Source: an uncultured Halioglobus sp. (lineage in GTDB: Bacteria > Pseudomonadota > Gammaproteobacteria > Pseudomonadales > Halieaceae). From it: DNA of 10,195 nucleotides. Location of the stretch: positions 1 to 10,195 of the forward strand of contig CAJQQW010000033.1 in NCBI GenBank assembly GCA_905480565.1, in the 5' to 3' direction. Below are positions 9,145-10,195 of this stretch, one piece after another. Numbering within the stretch: position 1 is the first letter of the stretch; the number at the start of each line of letters is the position of its first letter. Under the pieces are notes generated by a model. The model was not told the DNA's origin, made no database searches, and saw nothing but the letters and a program-made list of their open reading frames with translations. The position numbers and the translations under genes are program-made.

Positions 9145-9831
9145 TTGGAAGACCCTGTAAAAAAGCGAGGCATTCGCAGTTACGTGCTGCGCGTGGGGCG
9201 CATGACGCCTGTGCAAAAGCGCGCTCTGGAGGACAACTGGCCACGGTGGGGTTTGGACTACGATGACGGACCGTTGGATATTGACGCGGCTTTCGGTCGG
9301 CCCGGACGCAGGGTACTTGAGATCGGCTTTGGTATGGGCCACTCCCTGACGCAAATGGCAGCGGCGCGGCCGGATACCAATTTTATTGGCGTAGAGGTAC
9401 ACCGGCCTGGTATAGGTAAGTTATTTCATGGTCTGGAAAATACCGGTGCGAACAATGTCCGGGTCTATTGTCACGATGCGGTAGAGATCCTGCGCGATTG
9501 TATTGCGGATGCGTCTCTCGATACCGTGCAAATATTTTTCCCTGACCCCTGGCACAAAAAACGACATCAAAAGCGTCGCCTGGTGCAGGCGCCGTTTGTC
9601 GGCCTGCTGGTGAAAAAGCTTAAAGAGGGCGGGACTTTGCACCTTGCCACGGACTGGGAGAGCTACGCAGAGCAAATGATGGACGTACTAGGCGCCGAGG
9701 AGTCCCTTGTTAATTCATTTGGTGCGGGTTGCTTCTCGCCGCGGCCCGACGACCGACCTTTAACCAAATTCGAAAAACGCGGAGAACGACTCGGCCATGG
9801 AGTCTGGGATTTGCTGTTTATCCGCACCTGA
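9145..9831 (+). CDS. trmB: tRNA (guanine-46-N7)-methyltransferase
   Basis: TrmB methylates N7 of G46 in the variable loop of tRNA using S-adenosylmethionine. Seen: the N-terminal RGIRSYVLRVGRMTPVQ block, SAM motif VLEIGFGMG (57-65), FIGVEVHRPGIG, CHDAVEIL, the catalytic-type FFPDPWHKKRHQKRR, HLATDWESYAEQM, and the C-terminal RPLTKFEKRGERLGHGVWDL. The 228-residue length is in the family range (E. coli 239). I chose the TTG at 9145 because it is the only usual start codon between the in-frame DUF423 stop (9124-9126) and the first conserved block. The ribosome site is weak. Starting at the internal ATG at 9202 would lose the conserved RGIRSYV region. It converges on hemW, 23 bases apart, with no visible terminator between. 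Confidence 0.95.
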   Translation: MEDPVKKRGIRSYVLRVGRMTPVQKRALEDNWPRWGLDYDDGPLDIDAAFGRPGRRVLEIGFGMGHSLTQMAAARPDTNFIGVEVHRPGIGKLFHGLENTGANNVRVYCHDAVEILRDCIADASLDTVQIFFPDPWHKKRHQKRRLVQAPFVGLLVKKLKEGGTLHLATDWESYAEQMMDVLGAEESLVNSFGAGCFSPRPDDRPLTKFEKRGERLGHGVWDLLFIRT

Positions 9832-9854
9832 TGCCCGCCGCGTGGCCTGCGAAT

Positions 9855-10195
9855 CTAGAAAAACTCTGCCACAACGGTATCAAGGAAACGTCGTCCCAGC
9901 TCGGTCGTCGTCACGTGAGCACCTTGTTGCAAAAGCAAACCACGCTCACATAGCGACGCAAGACGAGGCTCGACCGTGGCGCAGTCCAGTCCGGTCCGGT
10001 CCGCGAACAGTGATAGAGAAAAACCCCCGTTCAGGCGCAGTGCATTCAACATGAACTCCCCGATGATTTCACTTTTGTTTAATACGCGGGTGCTTGAGAC
10101 GAACGCACCGTCGATTGCGGCCATATAGTCTGCAGGCTGGCGGCGCTTCGCGCGGCGCACGATGCGCCCGTCAGGTGATGTGACTTTGCCGTGAG
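9855..10195 (-). CDS. hemW: Radical SAM family heme chaperone HemW (C-terminal part; runs off the window)
   Basis: HemW is a heme-binding relative of the radical-SAM coproporphyrinogen III oxidase HemN and is thought to deliver heme to membrane enzymes. Only the last 113 codons are present, so the radical-SAM cysteine motif lies outside the window. Seen: HGKVTSPDGRIVRRAKRRQP at the left of the visible part, matching the conserved (GA)HGK block, followed by FMLNALRLNGGFSLSLFADRTGL and the C-terminal winged-helix-like tail ending LGRRFLDTVVAEFF. These match the HemN/HemW C-terminal domain and E. coli HemW by pattern. HemW rather than HemN is chosen from the tail and from the frequent proximity of hemW to trmB. 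The open frame continues past the window edge, and nothing suggests disruption. Confidence 0.92.
   Translation of the reverse strand, partial: HGKVTSPDGRIVRRAKRRQPADYMAAIDGAFVSSTRVLNKSEIIGEFMLNALRLNGGFSLSLFADRTGLDCATVEPRLASLCERGLLLQQGAHVTTTELGRRFLDTVVAEFF

Overview
The window is a stretch of core chromosome from a moderately GC-rich gammaproteobacterium. Protein resemblance and gene order suggest a marine lineage near Cellvibrionales/Halieaceae; that placement is inference, since no search was run. It joins two neighbourhoods that are separate in E. coli: coaBC-radC-rpmB-rpmG-mutM-coaD and rsmD-ftsY-ftsE-ftsX-rpoH. No mobile element, tRNA, rRNA, CRISPR array or sign of recent transfer was seen, and no gene-free stretch exceeds about 185 bases.

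Layout. Positions 1-686 (minus) hold the first 228 codons of coaBC, divergent from radC (plus). An extended -10 promoter then drives rpmB and rpmG (ribosomal proteins L28 and L33), closed by a strong intrinsic terminator just before mutM. A small secreted or membrane protein of unknown function follows mutM. It converges on a minus-strand pair, rsmD then coaD. rsmD is divergent from ftsY. ftsY, ftsE and ftsX overlap by 4 bases at each junction and form a translationally coupled operon. rpoH follows with its own 126-base control region, then a DUF423 membrane protein and trmB. The window ends in the 3' part of a convergent hemW.

The genes serve CoA synthesis (coaBC, coaD), translation and rRNA/tRNA modification (rpmB, rpmG, rsmD, trmB), DNA repair (mutM), membrane targeting (ftsY), septal cell-wall hydrolysis control (ftsEX), heat shock (rpoH) and heme trafficking (hemW).

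The most notable item is the rpoH control region. A perfect CIRCE operator (the HrcA repressor site, TTAGCACTC-N9-GAGTGCTAA) overlaps a sigma-E-type promoter (GGAACTT-N15-TCTAA) and a possible extended -10 sigma-70 promoter. This would place the heat-shock sigma factor under both envelope-stress activation and HrcA repression. Second is FtsY, which has a predicted N-terminal membrane helix and an acidic linker encoded by a hexanucleotide microsatellite (21 Pro-Glu then 7 Gln-Glu repeats). The rest looks like ordinary housekeeping sequence.
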